Shown one piece after another: positions 49,999-60,900 of a stretch of 64,000 nt of DNA (positions are counted from its first letter, which is position 1; each line of letters starts with the position of its first letter). The notes below the pieces were generated by a model, which made no database searches, had not been told where the DNA came from, and saw nothing but the letters and a program-made list of their open reading frames with translations. The position numbers and the translations under genes are program-made. Source of the stretch: Parasponia andersonii (lineage: Eukaryota; Streptophyta; Magnoliopsida; Rosales; Cannabaceae); contig JXTB01000285.1 of NCBI GenBank assembly GCA_002914805.1, positions 1-64,000 on the forward strand, given 5' to 3'.

Positions 49999-50390
49999 CT
50001 AATGTTGTGCTAGACAACTATATCTACCTGATAGATAATTTATCTGGAAAACTAGACAAAAGTATCTATCATATAGACAACTTGTTTAAAATAATCGATA
50101 GTAGTGTCTACTTGATAAACAGCTTATCTAGAACACTAGACAAAAGTATCTATCGGATAAACGTCATGTCTAGAAAGCTCAATAATAATGTCTCGCAGAT
50201 AGACAATGTATCTAAAAAACTAGATAATAGTGTTTACCTGATAGATAGCTTGTTTGGCAAGCTAGACAAAAGTGTCTATCAGATAGAAAACTTGTCTAGA
50301 AGGCTAAGGCTAGACGATATTGTCTACTTGATAGACAACATGTCTAGGAGGTTAGACGAAAGTATCTATCAGATAGACAATATTATATTT
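49999..50390 (+). repeat. 42-bp palindromic tandem repeat, array 1 (about 9 units)
   Basis: The unit is roughly CTAGACAAAAGTGTCTATC followed by AGATAGACAACTTGTCTAGAAAG (42 bp). TAGACA and its complement TGTCTA alternate every 9-12 bases. The array stays open in one frame (50007-50498), giving a 14-residue protein repeat of the type LDKSVYQIDNLSRK, because 42 is a multiple of three. Confidence 0.93.
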
Positions 50391-50865
50391 AATAATAAGT
50401 TTCTAATAAGTTTCTCTTTATTGATTAATTTATTTATTTATGTACTTTTTGCATTAAAAAATTATTTTAAAAAAATAAAAATTTTAAAGACAAAATAACA
50501 CATTAAACCGTATACGAGTTGATGTATTATTCAGGATTTCTAAAAATAACACATCAATTCGTGCACAGGTTGATGTATTATTCAGAATTTTCTAATGCAA
50601 AAAATACATAATTAAATAAATGAATCAATTTTTGTTCCAATTTGGAGTTTGTACCATTTTTTTAATAGTAAGGGTATTTTCATCTATATAATGTTAATTT
50701 TATTCCATTCGATAATAAACTAAACATAGTAATCCACATTCCAACATGTAAACTAAACAACTTAATCAATTTTATTTTCTATTCCATTCCCACTCTCATT
50801 CCATTCCTATTATCATTCCCATTCCTTTTTCATTTTTGTTTAACAACCAAATGCTACCTAAGTTC
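50391..50865. other. Spacer between repeat arrays
   Basis: AT-rich. GTTGATGTATTATTCAG occurs twice (50518, 50570). Near the end, runs of ATTCCATTCC type sequence and AACCAAATGCTACC (50846-50859) resemble the ends of common small plant transposons, but no second end was found. Confidence 0.4.
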
Positions 50866-51700
50866 CAATGTTGTACTAGACAATTATATCTACCCGATAA
50901 ACAACGTGTCTAGAAAGCTAGACAAAAGTGTCTATCATGTAGATAATTTATCTGAAAAGCTCGATAATACTATCTATCCGATAGACAGCTAGTCTAGAAT
51001 GCAAGACAAAGTGTCTATCGAATAGACAACTTGTCTAAAAAGCTAGACAATAGTATTTATCTGATAGACAATGTGTCTGGAAAGCTAGACAAAAGTATCA
51101 ATTATATAGACAACTTGTCTGAAAAGCTTAACAATAGTGTCTACCTGATAGATAACTATCTAGAACGCTAGACAAAGTGTCTATCGGATAGACAACTTAT
51201 CTGGAAAGCTAGACAATAATATCTACCTGATAGATAGCTTGTCTGAAATGCTAAAAAACATGTCTATCATATAGACAACTTATCTGAAAAGCTCGATAAT
51301 ACTGTCTATCCAATAAATAGCTTAGCTGGAATACTAGACAAAAGTGTCTATCAAATAGACATCATATCTAAAAAGCTCAATAATAATGTCTCGTAGATAG
51401 ACAATGAATCTGAAAAGCTAGATAATAGTATCCACCTGATAGACAGGTTATCTGGCAAGCTAGACAAAAGTGTCTATCAAATAGACAACTTGTCTGGAAG
51501 ACTAGATAATAATGTATTTAATTTGGTTTATATCACATTTTATTTCATTATTATTAGTATCTAGTCGATAAACAACTTGTTAGGAAATGTTGACAATATG
51601 GTCTAGTAGATAGACAACTAATCTGGAAAGCTAGACAGTAGTGTGTACCCGATAGACAGTATGTTTAGAAGGCTAGACAAAAGTGTCTATTAAATAGACA
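50866..51700 (+). repeat. 42-bp palindromic tandem repeat, arrays 2 and 3 (about 15 and 3 units)
   Basis: The second block starts with the same words as the first (AATGTTGTACTAGACAA at 50867, against AATGTTGTGCTAGACAA at 50001). It runs to about 51515. A third short block runs from about 51560 to 51700. All three end near a motif like AATAATGTATTTAAT, so whole blocks as well as units were duplicated. These arrays have stops and are not coding. Confidence 0.9.
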
Positions 51701-51779
51701 ATAATGTATTTAATAACAAGTAAATTTTGCAATTTGATTATGAAAGGGAAAAATAATAAAATAGAAGGACATAACAATA

Positions 51780-53995
51780 GAAATATTAATGTACGTATAA
51801 AGTACCTTTTGTCATTTTCTTCAAACCACTTATTAAATGCCTTTTCCTTATGGGGGTCAATTGGACGAAATGGGTTAAACACACTTCTGCTTTCTTTTTT
51901 TTTCCCTAAATTCTTGATTTTTAGTAGGATCGGTATATGGTGATACTAATACTTGACTATGTATTTTAGTCCTAACTGGCCTAGGATGTGGGGATGAGAC
52001 CTCAACCATATCATCATTCTTGTTCTCATCATTTCAACTTCATTTTCAATGTTTTTGATTTGATAATCTTCGTTATCATTTCAGAAAGAGGGCGGGGTGA
52101 CATAGCTCCATGTGCCTTCACAATTACTACCATCAACCTTAACTCTACTATTTGTTGCCTTGGGTTGCTCATCTACTTGAGTACTAGAATGTATGTGCAT
52201 TGATAATAATATTTCTATTTTGGACCTTAAGCTTTTTAATTCTCCCATAATATTCTCTTCAAATTTTTCTTAGCAGTCAATCAAATTTTGAAAATGGTTC
52301 TTAACCCATCTCATAAGGACATCGCTTGATCATTGTTTAGGGGCATCATTAGGATTAGTAGAAGGAGCATACTCCTCATGGAGAGAATCTTCAACATGAT
52401 TGTCATCTTGATTATCATCTTTCTTCTTTTTTCTCTTTTTTTCTTTCCCCTATCATATTTTTTTCCTCTTCTTTCTTCTCCTCATATTTTTCCTTCTCAT
52501 AAAAACCAGCTGCCTCAAGTTTTCTAACAAATGGGTTAGTCAAGTTGTCCTCTTTATCTTTCAATAAACAAAAATTTTTCAAGTAAGATTGGCTCAACTT
52601 AACATCTGAGGCATGCAAGATAATTGACTCAACTCAACATTTGAGGCATGTGAGATACTTGGCTTAACTCAACATCTAAGGTATGCAAGATACTGTATAC
52701 TTTAATCTATAATATACATAAATTTCAAATCAATTAAATTTAAAAAAGGGTATAGTTAATGACTAGACACCTTAGCTTCTATTCTAGACAACAATGTCTA
52801 TTTCTAAGACATCCTATCTATATTGGTAGACAACTGTGTCTAGTTTTTAAACACCTTGTCTATCCATTTTCCATATTATAAAATTACATATATACAATGA
52901 TATATGGTTGGTCAAGAAGCTGTCTAGATGGCATCACCTTACTAAATAAATAGAAAAAATACATAATTTACTTACTTTCTTATACTTTTTCTCTTTCAAT
53001 TTCTTAGTAATACTTTTGTACGTCGGCATTTCAATCACCTTCTATCTAAGGCAGCGAGGTGTGGCATCACCTTCTAATTGTTTTGCATACAAATCACCAA
53101 TTGAGAGTATTGCTTCATATGCCCACACTTGAAAAATTAAATAATAATTTAATAAATCATATTAATATAAAAGTCAATTCAAATCTAGAATTTTTAATGA
53201 ACAACTAACTTATAATAAATACGAAAAGCCTTGTAATGGGTAGGAAGATTTAGAATTTTTCTCAATCTTTTCTATTTCTTAATAGTAAATTATTGACTTT
53301 GGCTTCAACTCTTGCTTCCAATATCTCATTGTGAGTGAATATGATTCTTGGCCCCATGGATATTTGTTGAAGACATCAAAATCCTCAACAATATCCAGGT
53401 GACTTTCTTGAATTTTACTTTTCTTATTTTGTCCAAGAATGACTCCTTCTAAACAATAAATTAAGGTAAACTTTAAATGGTCATAATTCTTCTTGATATA
53501 ACTCTTTTTCTTCTTTAATAGGCCATCAGGATTAGTTATTTCTAAAAACTTGTGCTCTTATTCTTCAAGTGTGATAATAGATTTCTTTTTTCCACCAAAA
53601 TATTCATTTTTCAACCTATTCTTCAATTTTTGTTCCGAAAATTCCGAGTTATTGCAGTACTCTTACAATTAAGAGTCGTTATTAATGCAAACTCATGCAT
53701 TGAGAACCTAACAGGTTTTCCATAAACATTAAACTATATTTTTTTTTCTCTTTTCAGATTCTACCTGTCTCATAAACAAATGATGAATCAATTGACCATT
53801 GATTTATGCAAGTTCTATTAACACTAGAAAGTGACAAAAACACGATGTTTTGAATGCCTCCAAGTCTTCTTCACTCAAGTTGTCCTTTATAACTTTTAGA
53901 TATTCAATCTTGGATAAAATTGTCACTCTTGCTGGAAAATGCTCATCTTCAGATAATATTAGAGTAAACTCTAGAATGTCACATGGCAAAACCTA
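51780..53995 (-). pseudogene. DUF1985-type gene of the Mutator-like element, broken
   Basis: Read on the minus strand, 53989-53804 gives MPCDILEFTLILSEDE and FPARVTILSKIEYLKVIKDN, the start of a DUF1985-like domain as I recall it. It continues after stops with NGQLIHHLFMRQVE, GKPVRFSMHEFALITTLNC, LIYCLEGVILGQN and YPWGQESYSLTMRYWKQELK (to about 53300). After a gap that is probably intron, 52618-52000 is again coding-like, with charged helices and VEMMRTRM. The stretch near 51882 reads FNPFRPIDPHKEKAFNKWFEENDKR with no stop, then loses sense. In known elements of this sort a Ulp1-like cysteine protease domain would follow; none is visible, and the 42-bp arrays stand there instead. Function is not established. 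Confidence 0.68.
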
Positions 53996-53999
53996 CGAA

Positions 54000-54700
54000 A
54001 CAAAAAAAATTAATTTTTTTTACTGAACCATGTAGTGCTAGACTAGGATATACATTATATCTAGTATGGTCGAGCTAGGCGAATAATTCATAGACACTAT
54101 GTCTATCTGGTCAAACTACACAGACCTTGATGTCTAGTGTGCTCTACCCTTGTTTAGCTCAAATTAAAAAGTCATTTCTAAGCTCAATTTCGCTAGATAT
54201 GGTGTAGAGTGTGATAAAGTAGCAGGATTAACCAACTATATCAACAAATTATTAAGCAAAGTCAAATGTCATTTACTAAGTTAGACACGCTGTCTAGCAT
54301 GGTAGAGTTGAATAGCCAATGCTTGACCATGCTAGCCAGTGTGTCTAGTACAATCTAGGTCAAAATACAATACTTATTTTCATTTAACAACTAATATGCA
54401 TAAACCAACTATATCAAGATATAATTTAGCAAAAAAAAAAAAAAAACATACCATACCATACCATTTCTTCCAAATATTAAAATAATTTAATCAACTCTAA
54501 ACTTACCATATGGCACTAGAATAAGATAGACATGATGACTAACGTGGTTGATCTCAAATGACAATGCTAGACCATGTTAGATAGGGTGTCTAGCCTAATC
54601 TATCTCAAAATAGAGAATAGCATGGTTTAACACAAAAATAGGAAAATCTCGACAATCCTAGATACCTTATCGATCTAATTATCTAACAATTTTGAATTAT
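54000..54700. repeat. Diverged TAGACA-type repeats upstream of the DUF1985 gene
   Basis: Words such as GTGTCTAGC, GCTAGACCATG and TAGACATGATG recur in loosely repeated units, for example at about 54280-54370 and 54520-54620 (both with ATCTAGGTCAAAATA or ATCTATCTCAAAATA). On the minus strand this may be an intron. It resembles a decayed version of the arrays at 46364 and 50010. Confidence 0.6.
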
Positions 54701-54839
54701 TTTTTTGTTTTTATGATTTCCCTCCAAAATCATTCAACAACCGTTATGTACACAACAACCATAAACTATCCAGCCAAGCCAAAAAATATCCCATTAAATT
54801 TCTTCAAAATCTCAAAACAAATTAGTTAAACATAAGCTT

Positions 54840-55250
54840 ACTGGTGGACCACGAGGCATAGAAGAGAGATATATTTCCTTTACTAGAGACGTATCGGATG
54901 GGACTACCCTTGTCTCTTCTGCTACTTCCTTGAATGTTTTTTTTCACCTCTAGTTACTCATCAGATGCCAATTTTGGAGACGACGACCATGCTTTTTCTA
55001 TAGTCTTGCCTATTTCCTCATCTGAATGAGATAGTGAATGAGAGTTTTTTGGAGTCTTGTCTATTTTCTCATTTGAATGAGACAGAGATGAGGTATTTAC
55101 TTACTCTAAACTTTCGGCTTCCCGTCGAGATGTATTTGTCAACTTTCTTTTATGAACATTTTGAGCTTCTTTCCCCTTAGAATTTTTAAGGATCCTAGTA
55201 GATTTTTTGGCCACTTCAGTTGGGGTTTGTTAGAGGCTTAGAGATGAGAT
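54840..55250 (-). pseudogene. Probable first exon of the DUF1985-type gene
   Basis: On the minus strand this stretch is coding-like and polar, with an internal repeat: SLSHSNEKIDKT and SLSHSDEEIGKT. Lys-rich parts (KKNIQG, HKRKLTN) flank it and stops interrupt it. It lies upstream of the DUF1985 domain with the repeat region 54000-54700 between, which suggests an intron. Confidence 0.45.
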
Positions 55251-55490
55251 TTAAGGGGTACGACTTAGGCTAGGTTTGAGAGGGAAGAGGGTCATTGGAG
55301 TGGAACTCGAGTGGTTCGGGATGCGAAAGCTTTAACATGATCTAGATGGAGTGGTGTTGACGGGTTTCGAAAGGTGTGGGTTAGGATTTGTTGGAGACTT
55401 GGAGATGAGATTTAGGGGTTACAACTTAGGCTGGATTTGAGAAGGATAAGGGTCATTAGAGTGGAATTCAAGTTGTTTAAGATGTCAAAA
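55221..55490. repeat. Direct repeat, two copies about 163 bp apart
   Basis: GAGATGAGATTTAAGGGGT and GAGATGAGATTTAGGGGTT begin corresponding blocks near 55240 and 55403. Each block continues with ACTTAGGCT and GGGTCATTGGAGTGGAA (or GGGTCATTAGAGTGGAA). They are diverged and non-coding as far as can be seen. Confidence 0.8.
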
Positions 55491-55499
55491 CTGAAATAC

Positions 55500-57364
55500 A
55501 AGAGATCACTAATAAGTAAAATAGAAGAAAGAAACAATTAGATCACTTTAAGATGTTCATGCAATAAAGTATTCTTTACCCATTCTTTTCTTTAAAAAAG
55601 TAAGTGAATAGAATAAAATATAAAATAAAAAATGAAGGGAAAGCACCAGTTTAAACTTTAATAGTACTAGAATGACTAGGTCTAAAAGAAATGTTTGAAC
55701 GTAAAAGCATTTTGCGGAAAAGAATTATAAGATAGACATTCTACTTTCAGGGCTTATCACAATAAAAAGAAATTTGAAAAATAAAACAAAGAAAAAGTAA
55801 AGATAATGGAAACATAAGACAAAGACCTTGAGAAGTCATAGATTGTATTGGTGAAAAAGTGAGCTTTCATGCCTTTGACTGAAGATTGGGTGGATGGCCT
55901 TTGATAGAGAGAACCAAAGACGAGAGAGGAAGGAAACGAAATAAAGAGATAAACCCTTTCTCTGACGTTTTTTTTTCCTATTTTTTTCCTTCTTTTTAAA
56001 TTTAATTCGGGGCATAAACGTCATTCTACCCTAATATTATTTAAAAAAGGTTATTATAGCTAAAAAATTTAATGGAGGTGTAGTGCTCAAAATCAAGTTT
56101 CAGTAGGGGTTATTTTACCCAATTTTCCTTTGAGGTTTGGATAAGTAAAAATATTGATTTGTATCCGAAAAAAAAAATTAAAATATTGATTATAAATTAA
56201 GTTTTTCTAACTCAAAAAATTTAATCAAAATATAAATGCCTAATTATCAATTTGAAACTATAAATCTCGATTTGTGGCTTGAAAATTGTAATTCAACGAA
56301 AATTTTCTGTTGAACTCATTCATCAACTCCGTGTTTCATTCTTTACCTCCATTCCTTTGGTACCTGCTCTCTAATAGAAATCAAGCTCAATAATTTCCCT
56401 TCCTAAATCAAACTTCGCCACACATAAGAAGGATTAAATTGTAACTTACTTTTGAGAAAAATTTAGTTACAATAATTCCAATAATTCATTGCTTTGAGAA
56501 CTCTTCCCACCAGAGAGTTAGGAGACCAATAGCTTAAACCAACAACCAACCCCACTCGTCTAATTTGTCATCCAACCCACCAAAACATTGGGCAGTTTTG
56601 GGTGTGGAGTAACCCACCCCTTCCCCCTATTAATCAAGTGGCCATAACCATTTGTCGATCATCCCTGCATGACAATCACCTAGCAAGTTCTAAACTTCAC
56701 AATTAGTGGGAGTCACCCACTAAATATTCCTATGATCACTTGCCTAAGTAGCATAAAGATTAAAAATAAAACGGTTTAATCAAAAATTTTCAATTAAATG
56801 CTATAAGATTATAAAATCTACAACTTCCGCAATAAAATGTGAGTGAAATGAAAGGAGAATTGAACCTGGCTAGAGGTAATTTGGACTAAACTAACTTCTT
56901 AAGACTATTTTGAAAAATTAGAGATGTGTTTAGTATAAATTTCGAATCATATTCTTCAAATTCAGAAACAATTTTCATGTAGAAAGTTAGATGGATAAAA
57001 TATTTATCCTTCCAATTTTCTATATAAATATTATTTCTAGATTTGAAAAATAAGATTCAAATCTTGTACTAAATACGTCCTCATTTTTTTTGAGTTTTAT
57101 TATGTTAGTGATGAGTAATCTATATGTATGACTATGAATTTATAAGTTTTCTAGATCAATTAGTGCTCACAAATATAATGTCTATTCTTCACATATTACT
57201 AAAAAAAATAAGTTAAATATCCAACTCACCTAATAACAAAATACAACATATTTCACAATTAAAAATTAAAAAAATATATTTAAATATAAATTTTAAAACA
57301 TAAACGTCTATTTAAATCAATTTAGAAATTTAGCGGCCCACCTAATTTTCTCAAAAAGTTCAAA
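55500..57364. other. Right end of the Mutator-like element and intergenic DNA
   Basis: No gene is visible. The element probably ends near 56120. Beyond, AT-rich DNA leads to the gene pair at 57.4-62.1 kb. Confidence 0.5.
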
Positions 57365-57601
57365 CTAGTCCAAATTAAGCCTAGCCAGATCCATTTCCAA
57401 CCGCGAGAGCCTCTTGGTGGACCTCCCAGGCCGAAGCTCAAGCGCAAGCTCACAGCCCAAGACCAAGCCCTGTGACGAATCGGACGTGTGTTGTGAGTGG
57501 TCCGTCATTCGCGCGGGGGCCTCCTCTTCGTGCTCCCTCGTCCTATGAGCAGAACCTACGGAAAACTGAAGCACTATGGCGGTTTTCTCTTTCGAAGCCA
57601 T
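57365..57601 (-). CDS. Small ORF, 78 codons, divergent from the ARP gene
   Basis: The minus-strand ATG at 57601 starts MASKEKTAIVLQFSVGS and the frame ends RLEMDLARLNLD. I do not recognise it. Its GC content is clearly higher than the surrounding DNA, and the protein is hydrophilic with charged C-terminal residues (RPGRSTKRLSRLEMDLARL). No membrane segment or signal is seen. It sits 175 bases from the next plus-strand ATG (57776) and about 300 from the ARP start, so the two could share a promoter. It may be a complete small protein, one exon of a larger gene or chance. Confidence 0.42.
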   Translation of the reverse strand: MASKEKTAIVLQFSVGSAHRTREHEEEAPARMTDHSQHTSDSSQGLVLGCELALELRPGRSTKRLSRLEMDLARLNLD

Positions 57602-57775
57602 GCTTATAGCTAGGCTTCATTGCTCCAAGAACGCACTCTTCGTTCACCATGAATCATATTCAAGCTCTTCAAGTAGGGTTTAAGAATATTCTCCAAGGTT
57701 TCACTTTTTCCTTTTTGGGTTCTATGTTTCACATTTGCTTAGCGACTTAATCCAAATGCTTCATTTTTCATTTTA

Positions 57776-57907
57776 ATGGCGACTGCCCAGTTGGCTTTTA
57801 TTCGTTATAGCGTCAATAATGGGTTAATGTTGAACAGTGTTTCCTGGGAATTTGAGGATTGGACCGCTGCTTTCGTTGAGATTAAGTGCGCGTTCAATGG
57901 GGTCTAA
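57776..57907 (+). other. Overlapping upstream ORF, or shifted transit peptide, of ARP
   Basis: ATG 57776 opens 43 codons (MATAQLAFIRYSVNNGLM...) and stops at TAA 57905-57907, overlapping the ARP start at 57897 in another frame. The ARP frame itself is open from 57834 and reads FPGNLRIGPLLSLRLSARS before MGSKR, which looks like an organelle transit peptide without a start. Either this is a regulatory upstream ORF, or one indel or a small intron separates the true start from the transit peptide. Confidence 0.5.
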
Positions 57908-60900
57908 ACGAACCATTTCGAGTTCTTCAAAGCCTGTGTCAGCAATGGCGGAGGACAAGACTAAGGGTAAAAGATTGAAAGCTTTAATGGGTACGAAACC
58001 AAATCATGAGAAGCCAGTCCTCAAGGTTGGAACTTGGAACCATGCTTTACTTGTTTGTTTAGATTTTTTTTGATGTTCTTAGTTTTTGGTTCCATTTGGT
58101 GTTTTTGTTTCGTTTGGTAGTTCGAATTTGATTTATTATTGTTTGGCTTATAGGAAAATGGTGTAGAAAGCTGTTCAGTTGGGATTGTAAGTTTTAAGGA
58201 TAACCCTGAAACAATTGAGAAGATGACTGTTCAGGAACTTATAACAACATTGAGGTAAACTAGAGCATGGCCTTTTGTTCTGAAAAAAAAAAAAAAAGGG
58301 AACTATTTTGTTGTGTTTAAAGTGGAGACTGGTTTGAGCCAAGATTGTCAAGATTTGAACAAGAGAAAGTGGTCCTTTGAGTTGTTAAATCTTACTATTG
58401 ATGGTCTTGAACTGTCAGGAGAATTGGGCTTCCTGCCAAAGGTCGTAAATCTGACCTTGTATCTTCCTTGAAGTTGTTCGTGGAAAAGAAGATAAATGGT
58501 ATTCTTTTTTACCATAAAAGCGAAATTTTGTTCCATCTTGTGAACTATTTTCATACTGCCTATGGTTGCTATACTGAGCGAAATAATAGTTTTTTTTGTG
58601 TTTCGAGCTCTCCTTTGTCCTCCTTCTTGTCTGCAGTTTAAATAAAATTCCTTTGAATGTTTAGGTGAAATTTCTCAGACAGCAGAAGAACTGTTATGCT
58701 CAATTTCTGCTGAAAGTGTATCAGTGGCAAGACAGGCTGAAGATTTAGATGAAGAAGACCAAGTTGAAACTGTCAGCACTGTTTCAGAGGTTCGTGAACT
58801 TAATAGGAGTAAGAGAAGTTTAAAACAATCGGCAGTTGAGGATAATGCTGTCCAATTCGATCTTAAAGCTGTCACAACAAAACAGAAGCTCTCACTTAAA
58901 TCTGTTGAGGTTTCAGGTGCTGTAACAATAATAGGATTTCTTTCCAGAACTACTATCTCATAGAGTTGGTTGATTCACTTATTTGTATGGTATTGCTAGG
59001 TGGAAAGCTCCCTCTGAAACAGAGAACCATATCTTCAGAATCTATTTGTGCTAAAGCTGATTATAAAGTTGAAATGCCCATGGTGCAAACTGAACCATGG
59101 ACAGTACTTGCACATAAGAAGCCTCAGAAAGATTGGGTTCCTTATAATCCTAGAACCATGAGACCTCCTCCTCTTACTAGCGATACAAAGTTTGTTAAGC
59201 TTCTCTCCTGGAATGTCAATGGATTAAGAGCATTATTGAAGTTAGAGGGGTTCTCAGCTCTGGAGCTTGCACAAAGGGAAGATTTTGATGTATTATGCTT
59301 GCAGGAGACGAAACTACAGGCAAGTATTATGATGTATTATTCTAATTGATAGTCTTTACTACCTGTATTTCTCTTTAATCTTTTTCAATTCTTATACCAT
59401 TGGGTGCAGGATAAGGATGTTGAAAACATTGCAAGTCTGGTAGATGGCTATCAGAATTGCTTCTGGACGTGTAGTTCTTCCAAGCTTGGCTATTCTGGAA
59501 CTGCAATTATTTCCCGGGTATGCTTATCTTTTCTACAAGTATACTTGTATTAACACCTTTTCTTTTTTCTAAAATGTCGTTGCAAGTTGCAACCTGTTTT
59601 GTAATTTGATAAAATACCATAGCTGATTTATGATCCTAGATATTGACTTTTAGCTACACCTATGTGGTATTATATGCCTGCAATCAGCAAAAGATTGCTG
59701 AGACTATATCCATTTGTTTAATTATAAGATTTTTAAACAAAATAGTGAAACATAATTTTCACAGATAATAGAAGGTTTAATAATAACTGCAAATTTCTAG
59801 ATGGTCTAAGAATTATTTTCGTAGCATAATATCTTGAGATCATTTGTTAGTTTAGCCATTTTTCAACAGTTCTTCTGCAACAAAGTTGAGATTGGCTATG
59901 TGTGGCTAATTTTGGTTGCAAATCTATCAATTTTTATCCTACAAATTAGCAGAAATTGTGACAAATGGTTTTCATTTCATTCTATGCAATTTATGATTGC
60001 CCGAGCCTCATAGAAAGAAGTATAAGAATATCTTAACAGTTGTTGGTTACTTTGCTAATTAATATTGGCCCTTACCTAATACAGATAAAACCACTTTCTG
60101 TCAAATATGGACTTGGTATAGCAGATCATGATAGTGAGGGGCGAATAGTGACAGCTGAATTTGATTCCTTTTATCTCGTTTGTGGATATGTTCCAAATTC
60201 TGGAGATGGCTTGAGAAGACTGGTAATTGACAGCAAGCATCTTGAATATTATACTCACGTTATTATTTCATTCTAGATGCAGATAAAGTAATCTTCCCCA
60301 ATGTGCTTTTTGCTTCTTCTTTTTTTCGGAGGGTGCTTTCTCGGACTAATAGCTTTGACTTCAAATTTAGTCATACAGGATCACAGAATGGGATCCATCC
60401 CTCAGCGCTTACATGAAAGTAAGTCCTCTCTCTTTCCCTCTCACAGTTTCTTGTGGATAATCTATTATGTTTTCCATAGCACCTTTTATATTGTTCCTTT
60501 TCAGACTGTGATTTTTAGTTTTACCCCTCAGACAAGCATGATTTCTCGTGCGTCTATAATCTTATTTCTGGTCAATTGGATTATCTCATTCCTTGTGAAA
60601 AATGATGACCTGCAAAAAAATTTCGTTGAATATGTTAGTGGTGAATCTACTGATTCAAATTGTGTGAATTTCTCTTTCGACAGTGCTCATCAATTAAACA
60701 GCAAAAAGATTTTGTGTTTGCTAAGTTTAACCAGTTTGCAGTATGTTCAAATTACATAGCTTACAGGAATCTTTAAGACCATAATCACATAAACACAACC
60801 ACCATAGAACTTAACAGACAGCTGTAGTTTAACTTTGGCGAGGACTTGATGCATGATGGATTTCTTGCTTGATACAGGAGCTGGAAAAGTCGAAGCCTGT

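Larger units (their letters stand above)
45853..56120 (+). mobile_element. Mutator-like element, decayed (limits approximate)
   Basis: A mudrA-type transposase remnant (plus) and a DUF1985-type gene remnant (minus) face each other, with arrays of TAGACA/TGTCTA repeats between and on both sides. This two-gene arrangement is known from plant Mutator-like elements that carry a Ulp1-type gene. Limits are a guess: GGGGTCCTTTGAAGAATACCC at the left and, inverted, GGGTAAAATAACCCC at the right are weakly alike, and both are followed inward by TCTACACCT or CTACACCTCC and, further in, by TATGCCC. No 9-bp target duplication was found. The sure core is 46364-55250. Confidence 0.6.

Noticed and set aside
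49999-51700. CRISPR-like array
   Set aside because: Units are directly adjacent without unique spacers, in a plant nuclear context with transposase remnants.
60301-60759. A 152-codon ORF within the ARP gene
   Set aside because: It reads mainly through introns 7 and 8; only exon 8 (60371-60418) is real, and in another frame.
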